DNA of 64,000 nucleotides from Allocoprococcus comes (GTDB taxonomy: Bacteria > Bacillota > Clostridia > Lachnospirales > Lachnospiraceae): positions 43,183-107,182 of the forward strand of contig NZ_JAAIMM010000010.1 of NCBI RefSeq assembly GCF_013300725.1. The letters run 5' to 3'. How positions within the stretch are numbered: the first letter of the stretch is position 1; the number at the start of each line of letters is the position of its first letter. Of this stretch, positions 27,109-35,006 are shown piece after piece. The notes beneath the pieces were generated by a model. That model saw nothing but the letters and a program-made list of their open reading frames with translations. It was not told the DNA's origin and did no database searches. The translations under genes and the position numbers were made by a program.

Positions 27109-28212
27109 CTACATTTCTTTCATTTTCGGATCCAGCGCTTCTCTGAGTCCGTCTGCCAAGAGTGTGAAGCTGAGCATCAGAAGCGACATAACAACCAGTG
27201 GGAACACAATCTGATATGGATGCGTTGTAAAATTCTTATATCCGTCTGAGATCATGGTTCCAAGAGATGCAAGCGGGCTCGGAACACCCAGTCCGATAAA
27301 TGCCAGAAACGCTTCTGTAAAAATCGCATGTGGAATGGAAAACATGGTCTGTGTGATGACCGGTCCGAAAATATTCGGAAAGATTTCACTGAAAATAATT
27401 CGGAAACTGCCTGCTCCGAGTGTTCTTGATGCAAGTACAAATTCCCGTTCCTTCAGCTTCAGCATCTCTGCTCTTGCAATCCTGCTCATTCCGATCCATC
27501 CGGTAACGATGAGCGCCACCGTGATCGAAGTAAGTCCGGGACTGAGTACCAGCATCATCAGCGTAACAACCACCAGAGTCGGTATACTGTTCACTATTTC
27601 CACGATCCTCTGCATGACCATATCGACTTTTCCGCCGAAATATCCGGAGATCAGTCCATAGCTGAGTCCGAAGAGCATATCCACCAGTACCGCAACGACT
27701 GCGATATACAAGCTGATTCTGGTTCCGGTCCATGTTCTTGTCCAGATGTCACGTCCAAGTGAATCACTTCCGAACCAGTAATACACATCCGTCTTTTTAT
27801 TGCTTATGTATTTGTTGATCTTCTTTGCCACACCGGAAGCCTTAACCGTCTCGCTTCCATCCAGGATTCCGAGTTTCTCAAGTCCCGGAACTCTTGGTGC
27901 AAGATTCTGATTCTTAATATCCTGCGTTGCGTATGTGTACGGTGTCATGTTCGGTCCGACGATTGCCAAAAGGATAATCAGCAGGATACAAAAGAAACTG
28001 ATTACAGCACCTTTGTTCTTCTTGAATCTCATATAAGCATCCTTCCAGAAGCTCTGACTTGCAAAGTTTGTATCAATCAGATCTTCGTCCATATGCTGAA
28101 ATTCAAAATCATCTTCCTGAAACCGGATTCCTTTTAAATATTCTTCCACGTCGGTCACCGGTACTGGCGCCGATGCGGTTTCTGTCATCTGTACTTTTTT
28201 CTTTCTCAACAT
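27109..28212 (-). CDS. oppC: Oligopeptide ABC transporter permease OppC
   Basis: 367 aa membrane protein. A 70-residue N-terminal cytoplasmic extension precedes the first membrane helix (SFFCILLIILLAIVGPN). The DppC/OppC EAA-type loop is seen in AEMLKLKEREFVLASRTLGA near 255. Longer than typical OppC (about 300 aa) because of the N-terminal extension and a loop around 125-160. Twelve nt after oppB; pairs with OppB to form the channel. Confidence 0.92.
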   Translation of the reverse strand: MLRKKKVQMTETASAPVPVTDVEEYLKGIRFQEDDFEFQHMDEDLIDTNFASQSFWKDAYMRFKKNKGAVISFFCILLIILLAIVGPNMTPYTYATQDIKNQNLAPRVPGLEKLGILDGSETVKASGVAKKINKYISNKKTDVYYWFGSDSLGRDIWTRTWTGTRISLYIAVVAVLVDMLFGLSYGLISGYFGGKVDMVMQRIVEIVNSIPTLVVVTLMMLVLSPGLTSITVALIVTGWIGMSRIARAEMLKLKEREFVLASRTLGAGSFRIIFSEIFPNIFGPVITQTMFSIPHAIFTEAFLAFIGLGVPSPLASLGTMISDGYKNFTTHPYQIVFPLVVMSLLMLSFTLLADGLREALDPKMKEM

Positions 28213-28224
28213 TCCAGTCGCCTC

Positions 28225-29154
28225 CTATTCCTTCGCAAGTCTGATTCTCGGATCGATCACACCGTAAAGGATATCGACTGCCAGCATCAGAACGATATAC
28301 ATCACACTGTAAATAAATGCAATGGTTATCGTCACATTATAATCATTGGACTGAATTGCCGTTACCATCAGACTTCCGATTCCCGGTATGGAAAAAATCT
28401 TTTCAATAACAAGGGAACCAATCATCAGATCGACAACCAGCGGTGCAAGAACGGTAATGATCGGAATCAGAGCATTTCGAAGTGCGTGCCTTACGATCAG
28501 CGTTCTTCCCGTAATTCCTTTGCTCTCTGCCAGAAGCATGTAATCACTGTCCAGAACTTCCAGAAGCTCTGTTCTGGTGAATCTTGCAACGGTTGCTATA
28601 GAGAACATCGCCAGTGCAATCGTTGGCATTACCGATGAAGCAAATGCTTCTGCGGAATTATATAAAAGCGGGAAAATATTTGCCCGGTATCCCAGAAAAT
28701 ATGCCATTGCAAGTGCAAATACATAAGACGGAAGACTGACACCTAACACGGAAACGATCGTACAGATTGAATCAATCCAGGTTCCGCTTTTCAATGCCGC
28801 CGCAATTCCAAGCATGATCCCGATAATCGCTCCAAACACAACGGCCTGACCACCAATCCGGAAGCTTACCGGAAGTCTTGTATTCAGGAGCTTGGAAATA
28901 TCTGTATTTTTTGAAATACTGTAAGATACTCCGAAATCACCTTTCACAACATTTTTTACATAATTTACAAACTGTACAACGATCGGCTGATCCAGTCCGT
29001 ATTTCTGATTCAGCACCTGTACCTGAGCCTCTGACAGCTTTTCATCATTGAACGGTGAACCTGGCATGAACTGCAGCATGCAAAAGAGCAGCAAAAGAAT
29101 AATCAGGATGGTAACGATTGAAACAAACATTCTTTTCGCAATATACTTTTTCAC
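28225..29154 (-). CDS. oppB: Oligopeptide ABC transporter permease OppB
   Basis: 309 aa, about six membrane helices, with the family motif near residue 205 (TRTELLEVLDSDYMLLAESKG, given in part). The start codon is GTG, preceded by GGGAGGGA about 8 nt upstream. First gene of oppBCDFA. It lies behind a consensus promoter and a roughly 180-nt leader ending in an intrinsic terminator, so expression of the whole operon should depend on anti-termination. Confidence 0.92.
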   Translation of the reverse strand: MKKYIAKRMFVSIVTILIILLLLFCMLQFMPGSPFNDEKLSEAQVQVLNQKYGLDQPIVVQFVNYVKNVVKGDFGVSYSISKNTDISKLLNTRLPVSFRIGGQAVVFGAIIGIMLGIAAALKSGTWIDSICTIVSVLGVSLPSYVFALAMAYFLGYRANIFPLLYNSAEAFASSVMPTIALAMFSIATVARFTRTELLEVLDSDYMLLAESKGITGRTLIVRHALRNALIPIITVLAPLVVDLMIGSLVIEKIFSIPGIGSLMVTAIQSNDYNVTITIAFIYSVMYIVLMLAVDILYGVIDPRIRLAKE

Positions 29155-29195
29155 GAAAATCCCTCCCTATTTGTATTTTTAGAAAAGGTAAAATG

Positions 29196-29324
29196 AAAAA
29201 AAGCATAACCGCAATTTTCTGCAGCTATGCCTCTTTGCATTTGACCTTTCTGTTTTTATATACTTTGAAATGCAATTTCCCAGTATATAAAACAAACGGA
29301 ACATAACTTTTTGTTATGCCCCGT
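29196..29324 (-). promoter_or_regulatory. Structured leader with terminator upstream of oppB
   Basis: Read on the minus strand from the promoter: a 12-bp hairpin with a five-A loop (29296-29324); a second hairpin with 9-bp outer and 5-bp inner stems (29256-29290); then a 10-bp hairpin (29203-29230) directly followed by seven T (29196-29202). The last is an intrinsic terminator placed about 40 nt before oppB with no gene ending there. Short complementary pieces (AAATGC and GCATTT) in the leader could form alternative pairings. I do not recognise a known riboswitch or T-box in it. Confidence 0.75.
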
Positions 29325-29343
29325 CGCATTTAATATGGGTGTA

Positions 29344-29372
29344 ATTATAATTAGACAAGTTTTATTTGTCAA
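29344..29372 (-). promoter_or_regulatory. Consensus sigma-A promoter of the opp operon
   Basis: Minus strand: perfect TTGACA (29367-29372), exactly 17 nt, perfect TATAAT (29344-29349). This implies a transcript starting near 29337, about 183 nt before the oppB start, which makes the leader terminator meaningful. Confidence 0.88.
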
Positions 29373-29436
29373 ACTAATTTTGCAACACTTTATTTTCTTT
29401 TGTTTTGAACGTCTTTTGCTTTTTATTTTTAATTTT

Positions 29437-30237
29437 TTATAAGAGATCCTTTATTTTTTTATCCGGTTCTTCTTCTCTGAGTTTTTTCATCTTCCTGAAA
29501 TACGAACTCATCTCATCTGCCATCCCCGAAAGCCGGTTCAGCAGTCCGGAAAACTCCGTCAGCATCTCATCATCCTTATAGTACGGATACACAATATCAT
29601 GGTCGATCTCGCTCCATCCTTCTTCAAAAAGCGTTCTGCCCTGGATTTCCAGATAGTATCCGTGATACTTGATGATATAATGCAGTGAACGGTAATACCC
29701 GCCTGTCCGCACTTCAATCTGCGTACTGTCATAAATCCTCGTATCCCCGGAACGCTTGTATACTTTTGGACGTTCTGCGATATAGAAGTGCTCCGGATCC
29801 TCATCAAAGTCCCGCAGCCTGTCCTCTATATAATTTTTCGGATCATTTTCAAACATCGAAGTGATGAACTTATGAAAATGGATCCAGTCTTCCCGGTAAA
29901 GGAAGAAAACCCTGATACCAATCAAATCTGTGATGTATTTGTGGTAATTCGATTTGTTGATATGTTCAAATTTTGCATAATTTTCTTTCCGCTTCCGGAT
30001 GATCTTTTCCAGAAGGTGCATTGGATTCTTGGTCCTGTAACGATAGGAATGGATCCCTGCCCGCTCAATATCATAGATATATTCATCTACAAATTCTTTT
30101 CCCAGATGACGGAACAATTTCGTTTTTGACATATAATCTTCATAGATCTCTGTCAGCTCCTCCCAGGAAATCCGGGCAGCCGTAAGGTCATCCTCTGTCA
30201 GATTACAGGTTTTCAGAAATTCCTCTTTATTGATCAT
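29437..30237 (-). CDS. RelA/SpoT-domain protein, putative small alarmone synthetase
   Basis: 266 aa. The RelA/SpoT nucleotidyltransferase region starts near residue 100 with YITDLIGIRVFFLYREDW, continues with RTGGYYRSLHYIIKY and ends with LEIQGRTLFEEGWSEIDHD, the substrate-binding and catalytic Glu stretch of small alarmone synthetases. No HD hydrolase, TGS or ACT domain is present. It would make (p)ppGpp or a related pyrophosphorylated nucleotide. Its ATG at 30237 lies inside the last codons of the upstream TetM-like/NYN gene (11-nt overlap), indicating translational coupling. C-terminal 50 residues are charged and helical. Confidence 0.85.
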   Translation of the reverse strand: MINKEEFLKTCNLTEDDLTAARISWEELTEIYEDYMSKTKLFRHLGKEFVDEYIYDIERAGIHSYRYRTKNPMHLLEKIIRKRKENYAKFEHINKSNYHKYITDLIGIRVFFLYREDWIHFHKFITSMFENDPKNYIEDRLRDFDEDPEHFYIAERPKVYKRSGDTRIYDSTQIEVRTGGYYRSLHYIIKYHGYYLEIQGRTLFEEGWSEIDHDIVYPYYKDDEMLTEFSGLLNRLSGMADEMSSYFRKMKKLREEEPDKKIKDLL

Positions 30238-33010
30238 TTGCTCTCTCACCCAATTCTTTCCGGCCCATGCGGACCTCTTCCATATGACCGGCAAGCTCCC
30301 TGTCCATATGATCGAACAGATAATTTTTCGCACTCTCTTTGTGAAGCTCCCATTCTTCCCGAATCTGCCGGTTCACGATCTTCACCTCTTCCAGGAACTC
30401 CCGGGAAGATATGATCGTACCTCCCTGTCCCTGTGTAATCACCTGCTCCACACCATCTGATGTAACTACCGTCACATGATACTTTCTTCCGACCTCATGT
30501 ACTACCTTTTCAATGTACATATCCGCCGTCTCAGCTTCTTTTGTATACACAACATGAATGTTATGGTATTTGAAAATTTCCATTGCTTCGCCTTCAACCT
30601 TGTAGGCATCAAATACCAGGATCAGAGGATAGTTCTTAAACCCCTGATAATTGCAAAGCACATCCATCAGTTTATTTCTTGCTGCTTCAATATTCTCTTT
30701 TGCCAGTTCTTTCAGATCATCCCATGCGAAAATAACATTATAACCATCTACCAGCAAATATTCCTGTACGCCTTCTTCATCTTTCTTTGCTTTTGGCGTT
30801 TTCCCTGCAGTCACAGTCTTTGGAAGACGATCAGCTTTTCGCTCTACCCGTCCATAAGTCCGGATAAAAATCTCTTCCAGCTCCCTGTCTTCTCTGGCAT
30901 TACGCGCATAATGCCTGCCGCCTCTGGCTGCTGCTTCTGCTGATCCGCTTTTCTCCTTGCGTAAATTTACCGGTACAGTCTCATCCAGACTTTTTTCTGT
31001 CTCTCCTGCCAGCCTTTTCCGCTCTTCCAGGATCTTCGGAAGCTGTGCCTCAATATGCATATGTTCCGGCACTTCCTGCCACGGTACATTATATCCTGCT
31101 CCATGAGCACAGAATACAGAGCCCGTCGGATTCTCCACATCCCGCTCCGGATCGTAACCAATCGCCTCTACAACTTCGTCCTGATTATGGCATGGAAAAT
31201 ATCCCTTCAGCGTACAGAACAGTTTCCCTCTTCCTCTGCTGTATGTGGTTACTTCTCTCTGATAATCCTGCATTTCAGACACCGGTGCACTTCCGGTGAT
31301 CACTGCCATATCATCTTCCGTCTCCGGTCCGTCAAATTCTCCATTCATCCGCTGAATATCCGTAAGTGCACGGCCTGTCATCTCTGACGGAATTTCCAGA
31401 CGAAACGCATAATACGGTTCAAGCAGTACATTCTCCGCCTGCATCAGTCCCTGGCGGATCGCACGGTACACCGCCTGGCGGAAGTCTCCGCCCTCTGTAT
31501 GCTTCAGATGTGCACGTCCACTGGCAAGTGTGATCTTCACATCAGTAAGGACCGATCCTGTCAGAACTCCCCGGTGCTCTCTTTCCAGCACATGCGTCAG
31601 GATCAGTCGCTGCCAGTTCTTGTCCAGCACATCCTCACTGCAGATCGTATCGATCGAGATTCCACTTCCCGGCTCTCCCGGTTCCAGTATCAGATGCACT
31701 TCCGCATAATGACGCAACGGCTCAAAATGCCCTACTCCTTCAACTGTATTTTTAATCGTTTCTTTGTAAACAATATTTCCACTTCCAAAGGAAATATCCA
31801 CGTCAAACCGTTCTTTTACAAGGCTTTGCAGAATCTCCGTCTGCACTTCGCCCATCAGCTGGACCTGGATTTCTCCTGCCTCTTCATTCCAGACCACGCG
31901 GAGCATCGGATCTTCTTCCTCCAGTTGTCTGAAATTCTGCAGCATCCGGTGCACATCACAGCCTTCCGGCAGCTCCACCCGGTAATTCAGAACCGGCTCC
32001 AGTATCGGTGCCGACGAACTTTGCTGCATCCCAAGCCCCTGTCCCGGATAAGTCCGGGTAAGTCCTGTCACAGCACAGATACAGCCTTTTTCTGCTTCCT
32101 GCACCATCTCGTACTTATCCCCGGAATAAATCCGGATCTGGTTGACTTTCTCCTCCAGAGGTTCTTCCTCCGCCATATATTCCAGGATCTCTTTGACCTT
32201 CAGTACTCCGTTTGTGATCTTCATATGTGTCAGACGGCTGCCCTGTGGATCTCTGGATATCTTATATACCTTCGCTCCAAAAGCTTCTTCAGCATGCGTC
32301 CCGCTTACCGGTCCGTCCATGTATTTTTCCAGTCCGTCCAATAATTCCTGCACACCTTCCAGCTTCAGTGCTGAACCGAAATAGCATGGAAATACCTTTC
32401 GTTCCCGGATCAGCGTCTGAATCTGGCTCGCCGTGATCTCTCCATTTTCCAGATAGCTTTCCATTACCGTCTCGTCGCACATAGACAGCTCTTCCAGAAA
32501 TTCTTCACCAACTTCTGTAAAATCCACACACTCTCCGCTGAGCTTCCGCTTTAATTCAACAAGTCTGTCCTGTCTGTCCGTACCGTCCTGATCCATCTTA
32601 TTTATGAAAATAAAGGTCGGGACCTGATATCTTGCAAGAAGATTCCACAGGGTTCGTGTATGCCCCTGCACACCGTCCGCTCCGCTGACAACCAGAATTG
32701 CATAATCAAGAACCTGCAGGGTACGCTCCATTTCTGCTGAAAAGTCCACATGCCCCGGTGTATCAAGAAGAGTCACCTGCTTGTCTCCAAGTGCAAAATT
32801 CGCCTGCTTGGAAAAAATGGTAATCCCCCTGCTTCTCTCCAGCGTATACGTGTCCAGAAACGCATCTCCGTGGTCAACTCTTCCAAGCTTCCTGATCTGA
32901 CCGGTAAGATAAAGGATTCCTTCCGAAAGCGTCGTCTTTCCGGCATCCACATGCGCCAGGATCCCGACAGATATATATTGTTTTGGCTTATTTTCAGATG
33001 TTGCTGCCAT
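30227..33010 (-). CDS. TetM-like ribosomal GTPase fused to a C-terminal NYN/YacP (Rae1-like) nuclease
   Basis: 927 aa against about 640 for TetM/TetW/TetO. Residues 1-650 are an EF-G-like ribosomal protection GTPase: G1 AHVDAGKTT (19-27), G2 RGITI (61-65), G3 DTPGH (83-87), G4 NKMD (137-140), then domains II-V. A Lys/Arg/Glu-rich linker (about 655-750) leads to an NYN/PIN-like domain at 752-865 with four acidic motifs: VDGYN, VFDAYK, AETADMYIE and TSDGVEQ. This is the pattern of YacP/Rae1, the Bacillus ribosome A-site mRNA endonuclease. A helical tail follows. The gene overlaps the RelA/SpoT gene. Tetracycline resistance is possible but a translation-quality role seems likelier. Confidence 0.88.
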   Translation of the reverse strand: MAATSENKPKQYISVGILAHVDAGKTTLSEGILYLTGQIRKLGRVDHGDAFLDTYTLERSRGITIFSKQANFALGDKQVTLLDTPGHVDFSAEMERTLQVLDYAILVVSGADGVQGHTRTLWNLLARYQVPTFIFINKMDQDGTDRQDRLVELKRKLSGECVDFTEVGEEFLEELSMCDETVMESYLENGEITASQIQTLIRERKVFPCYFGSALKLEGVQELLDGLEKYMDGPVSGTHAEEAFGAKVYKISRDPQGSRLTHMKITNGVLKVKEILEYMAEEEPLEEKVNQIRIYSGDKYEMVQEAEKGCICAVTGLTRTYPGQGLGMQQSSSAPILEPVLNYRVELPEGCDVHRMLQNFRQLEEEDPMLRVVWNEEAGEIQVQLMGEVQTEILQSLVKERFDVDISFGSGNIVYKETIKNTVEGVGHFEPLRHYAEVHLILEPGEPGSGISIDTICSEDVLDKNWQRLILTHVLEREHRGVLTGSVLTDVKITLASGRAHLKHTEGGDFRQAVYRAIRQGLMQAENVLLEPYYAFRLEIPSEMTGRALTDIQRMNGEFDGPETEDDMAVITGSAPVSEMQDYQREVTTYSRGRGKLFCTLKGYFPCHNQDEVVEAIGYDPERDVENPTGSVFCAHGAGYNVPWQEVPEHMHIEAQLPKILEERKRLAGETEKSLDETVPVNLRKEKSGSAEAAARGGRHYARNAREDRELEEIFIRTYGRVERKADRLPKTVTAGKTPKAKKDEEGVQEYLLVDGYNVIFAWDDLKELAKENIEAARNKLMDVLCNYQGFKNYPLILVFDAYKVEGEAMEIFKYHNIHVVYTKEAETADMYIEKVVHEVGRKYHVTVVTSDGVEQVITQGQGGTIISSREFLEEVKIVNRQIREEWELHKESAKNYLFDHMDRELAGHMEEVRMGRKELGERANDQ

Positions 33011-33012
33011 CG

Positions 33013-33072
33013 AAAAAATGCCCCTTTCTGCTCATAATAATCTCTTGATTATCATATCACAGAAAGGGACAT
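33013..33072 (-). promoter_or_regulatory. Leader hairpin masking the ribosome binding site of the TetM-NYN gene
   Basis: Minus strand: CCCTTTCTG (33060-33068 on the plus strand) pairs perfectly with 33022-33030, with an inner 8-bp stem. The 3' arm contains the AAAGGGG that must serve as ribosome binding site, and TTTTTT (33013-33018) follows directly, only 2 nt before the ATG. A six-codon ORF (33072 down to 33052, MSLSVI) overlaps the 5' arm. The layout recalls tet(M)-type attenuation, in which a stalled ribosome opens the structure. Confidence 0.6.
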
Positions 33073-33148
33073 AAGTCGACACGCGAATCTTTTTATCTGT
33101 CCTGCTTTTCATATTATTGGTTCTCAGGTAATCTGTAATCAACAGCTT

Positions 33149-34753
33149 TTATACAACGGCTTCTATAATTTTTTTATCTCCGAGAACAATTTCATGAACT
33201 CCTGTCTCTTTATTCTTATTGAAATTGAAACTAAGCAGATATCCTGTCGAAGTATGATAAGCATCCAGATATTCAACCAATTGCTTTTCACCCCGTTCAT
33301 TATATTCTTTCCCACGCCATATTTTCATTTCAATAACATACTGTTCGCCCAGATAATCCACGATCACATCTGTTCTTTTCTGTCCTCGTGTTCTGGCTTC
33401 AATATAATAATTGCCTGTGCCATTGATGATCGGCCGCAGATATAACAGAAAATATTTTCTTCCTTCTTCTTCAACAAAAGTCTGCTCCCGCTCTCCATAC
33501 AGATCATTAAAATGAACTACAAATCTTTCTAATATAAGCCTCATATTCAGGCGTCCATCCATAATAAACTGGTTCTTATCCAGAAGTGCTGCCGAATAAA
33601 TCTTTTTACTCTGCATTTCTGATGTTGACAGATACAGATTATACAGCCAGGTCTCAAACAGACGGTTTGCAATCGCCATTACACCATTCTGATTTTTCAC
33701 AAACCCAAACATCGTTGCAATGCTGATCGACGGCTCATAATAATTATATGCAATTGCTTTCCCCGTAAAAAGCAGAGTATAAAGCATTTCATTTAATTCA
33801 GGATAACTGGATAGCTTTTCACTCAGCGATTCAAATAATGTGTTTTTTTCTGCCAGAAGCAGTTTCACTGCTTCGTGAAATCCGGCATCTGTCCAGGCAG
33901 CCGTCTTCGAGCCATATTTTTCTTCTGTACTGATGTCTTCATCCATCAACTGGCATATTCTTGAAACCAGAAACGGATAACCGGATGTATAAGCATAAAT
34001 TGCCTTTGCCATCTTTTCAATATTCATACCTGTTTGATGATCTTTTTCATAAGCTTCCAGCATTCCTGCGATTTCGTTTTCAGAAAAACTCATATCTACC
34101 TTGAAATCCGCTGCAATATTCCACGGGCTGTTATATTTGTGCTCTTCGTCCGGACGTATCTTATGACGCAGATTTTTGATATCGTAAACTCCTGCCAGAA
34201 TCACAGACTGGAATGTTTTCTGCTGAAAACGGTTGATATACTGTGCACGAAGCTGCCCCAGGAAATCAAGAAATACCTGATTATTGGATGCGCTGTCTAC
34301 CTCGTCAATCATCAGAACAATCGGTTTTTCAGAGGCCTCACAGATATCTCCAAGTTCTTCAAACAGAGGTTTTAATGTGAAATATCCCGCTCTTCCATTT
34401 ACACTTTTTTCAAGCATTTCTACTGCCTGTTTTAACGGAATCTCCATACCTGATACATACTTCTTAAACTGTCTGAGAAAAGTATTTGCAAAAGACAGCG
34501 CAAAAATATTTTCCGTTGCAAAATCAGCACTTCCAAATGTCTGAAAATCCATCATTATGACATCATATTCTTTTTCAAGCATTTTTTTCAGTGCCAACAG
34601 CGTTGTCGTCTTTCCATACTGTCTGGCTCTGTTGATCGTAAAATATTTCCCTTCATCTACCAGTGCTTTAATCTGATTCAGGCGTTCAGTGATATCTACC
34701 ATATAATGTTTTTCCGGAATACATACAGCTGTTGTATTAAATACTTTCCCCAT
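33149..34753 (-). CDS. AAA-ATPase-like protein with C-terminal PD-(D/E)XK region
   Basis: 534 aa. P-loop ARQYGKTT at 43-50, Walker B VLMIDEVDS near 148. A C-terminal segment from about 455 has RTDVIVDYLGEQYVIEMKIW, the D...ExK pattern of PD-(D/E)XK nucleases. This is the AAA_35/DUF-type ATPase-nuclease group related to, but clearly distinct from, the proteins at 6.8 kb and 40.2 kb. Biological role unestablished; defence, transposon-derived and STAND-like roles have all been considered for such families. Alone on its strand, with AGGAGG before the start. Confidence 0.78.
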   Translation of the reverse strand: MGKVFNTTAVCIPEKHYMVDITERLNQIKALVDEGKYFTINRARQYGKTTTLLALKKMLEKEYDVIMMDFQTFGSADFATENIFALSFANTFLRQFKKYVSGMEIPLKQAVEMLEKSVNGRAGYFTLKPLFEELGDICEASEKPIVLMIDEVDSASNNQVFLDFLGQLRAQYINRFQQKTFQSVILAGVYDIKNLRHKIRPDEEHKYNSPWNIAADFKVDMSFSENEIAGMLEAYEKDHQTGMNIEKMAKAIYAYTSGYPFLVSRICQLMDEDISTEEKYGSKTAAWTDAGFHEAVKLLLAEKNTLFESLSEKLSSYPELNEMLYTLLFTGKAIAYNYYEPSISIATMFGFVKNQNGVMAIANRLFETWLYNLYLSTSEMQSKKIYSAALLDKNQFIMDGRLNMRLILERFVVHFNDLYGEREQTFVEEEGRKYFLLYLRPIINGTGNYYIEARTRGQKRTDVIVDYLGEQYVIEMKIWRGKEYNERGEKQLVEYLDAYHTSTGYLLSFNFNKNKETGVHEIVLGDKKIIEAVV

Positions 34754-35006
34754 ATTTTTGCCTGCCTCCTGTTCGGAACATTATTATCCTTATTTTAGCA
34801 CGAGTTTTCCGGAAAGTATACGCTCTTTCCCGGAAACTCTTCATTTTCCAAGTGAAATATTTTTTACTTTCTCTCACGCAAAAGCTGTTCAATTTTTGAA
34901 ATAAAAAGATCAAATACAACGTCATTTTTTTCACTTTTCATTTGACATTTTCTGCGGTAAGATACAATCAGAACAAATTTCTAAAAAAGGAGAGCGCTAT
35001 TTACTT

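Noticed and set aside
30227..33010. Ordinary tetracycline resistance gene
   Set aside because: The protein is about 285 residues too long, with an NYN domain and an overlapping RelA/SpoT gene; no mobile-element genes surround it. Resistance is not excluded but is not the best reading.
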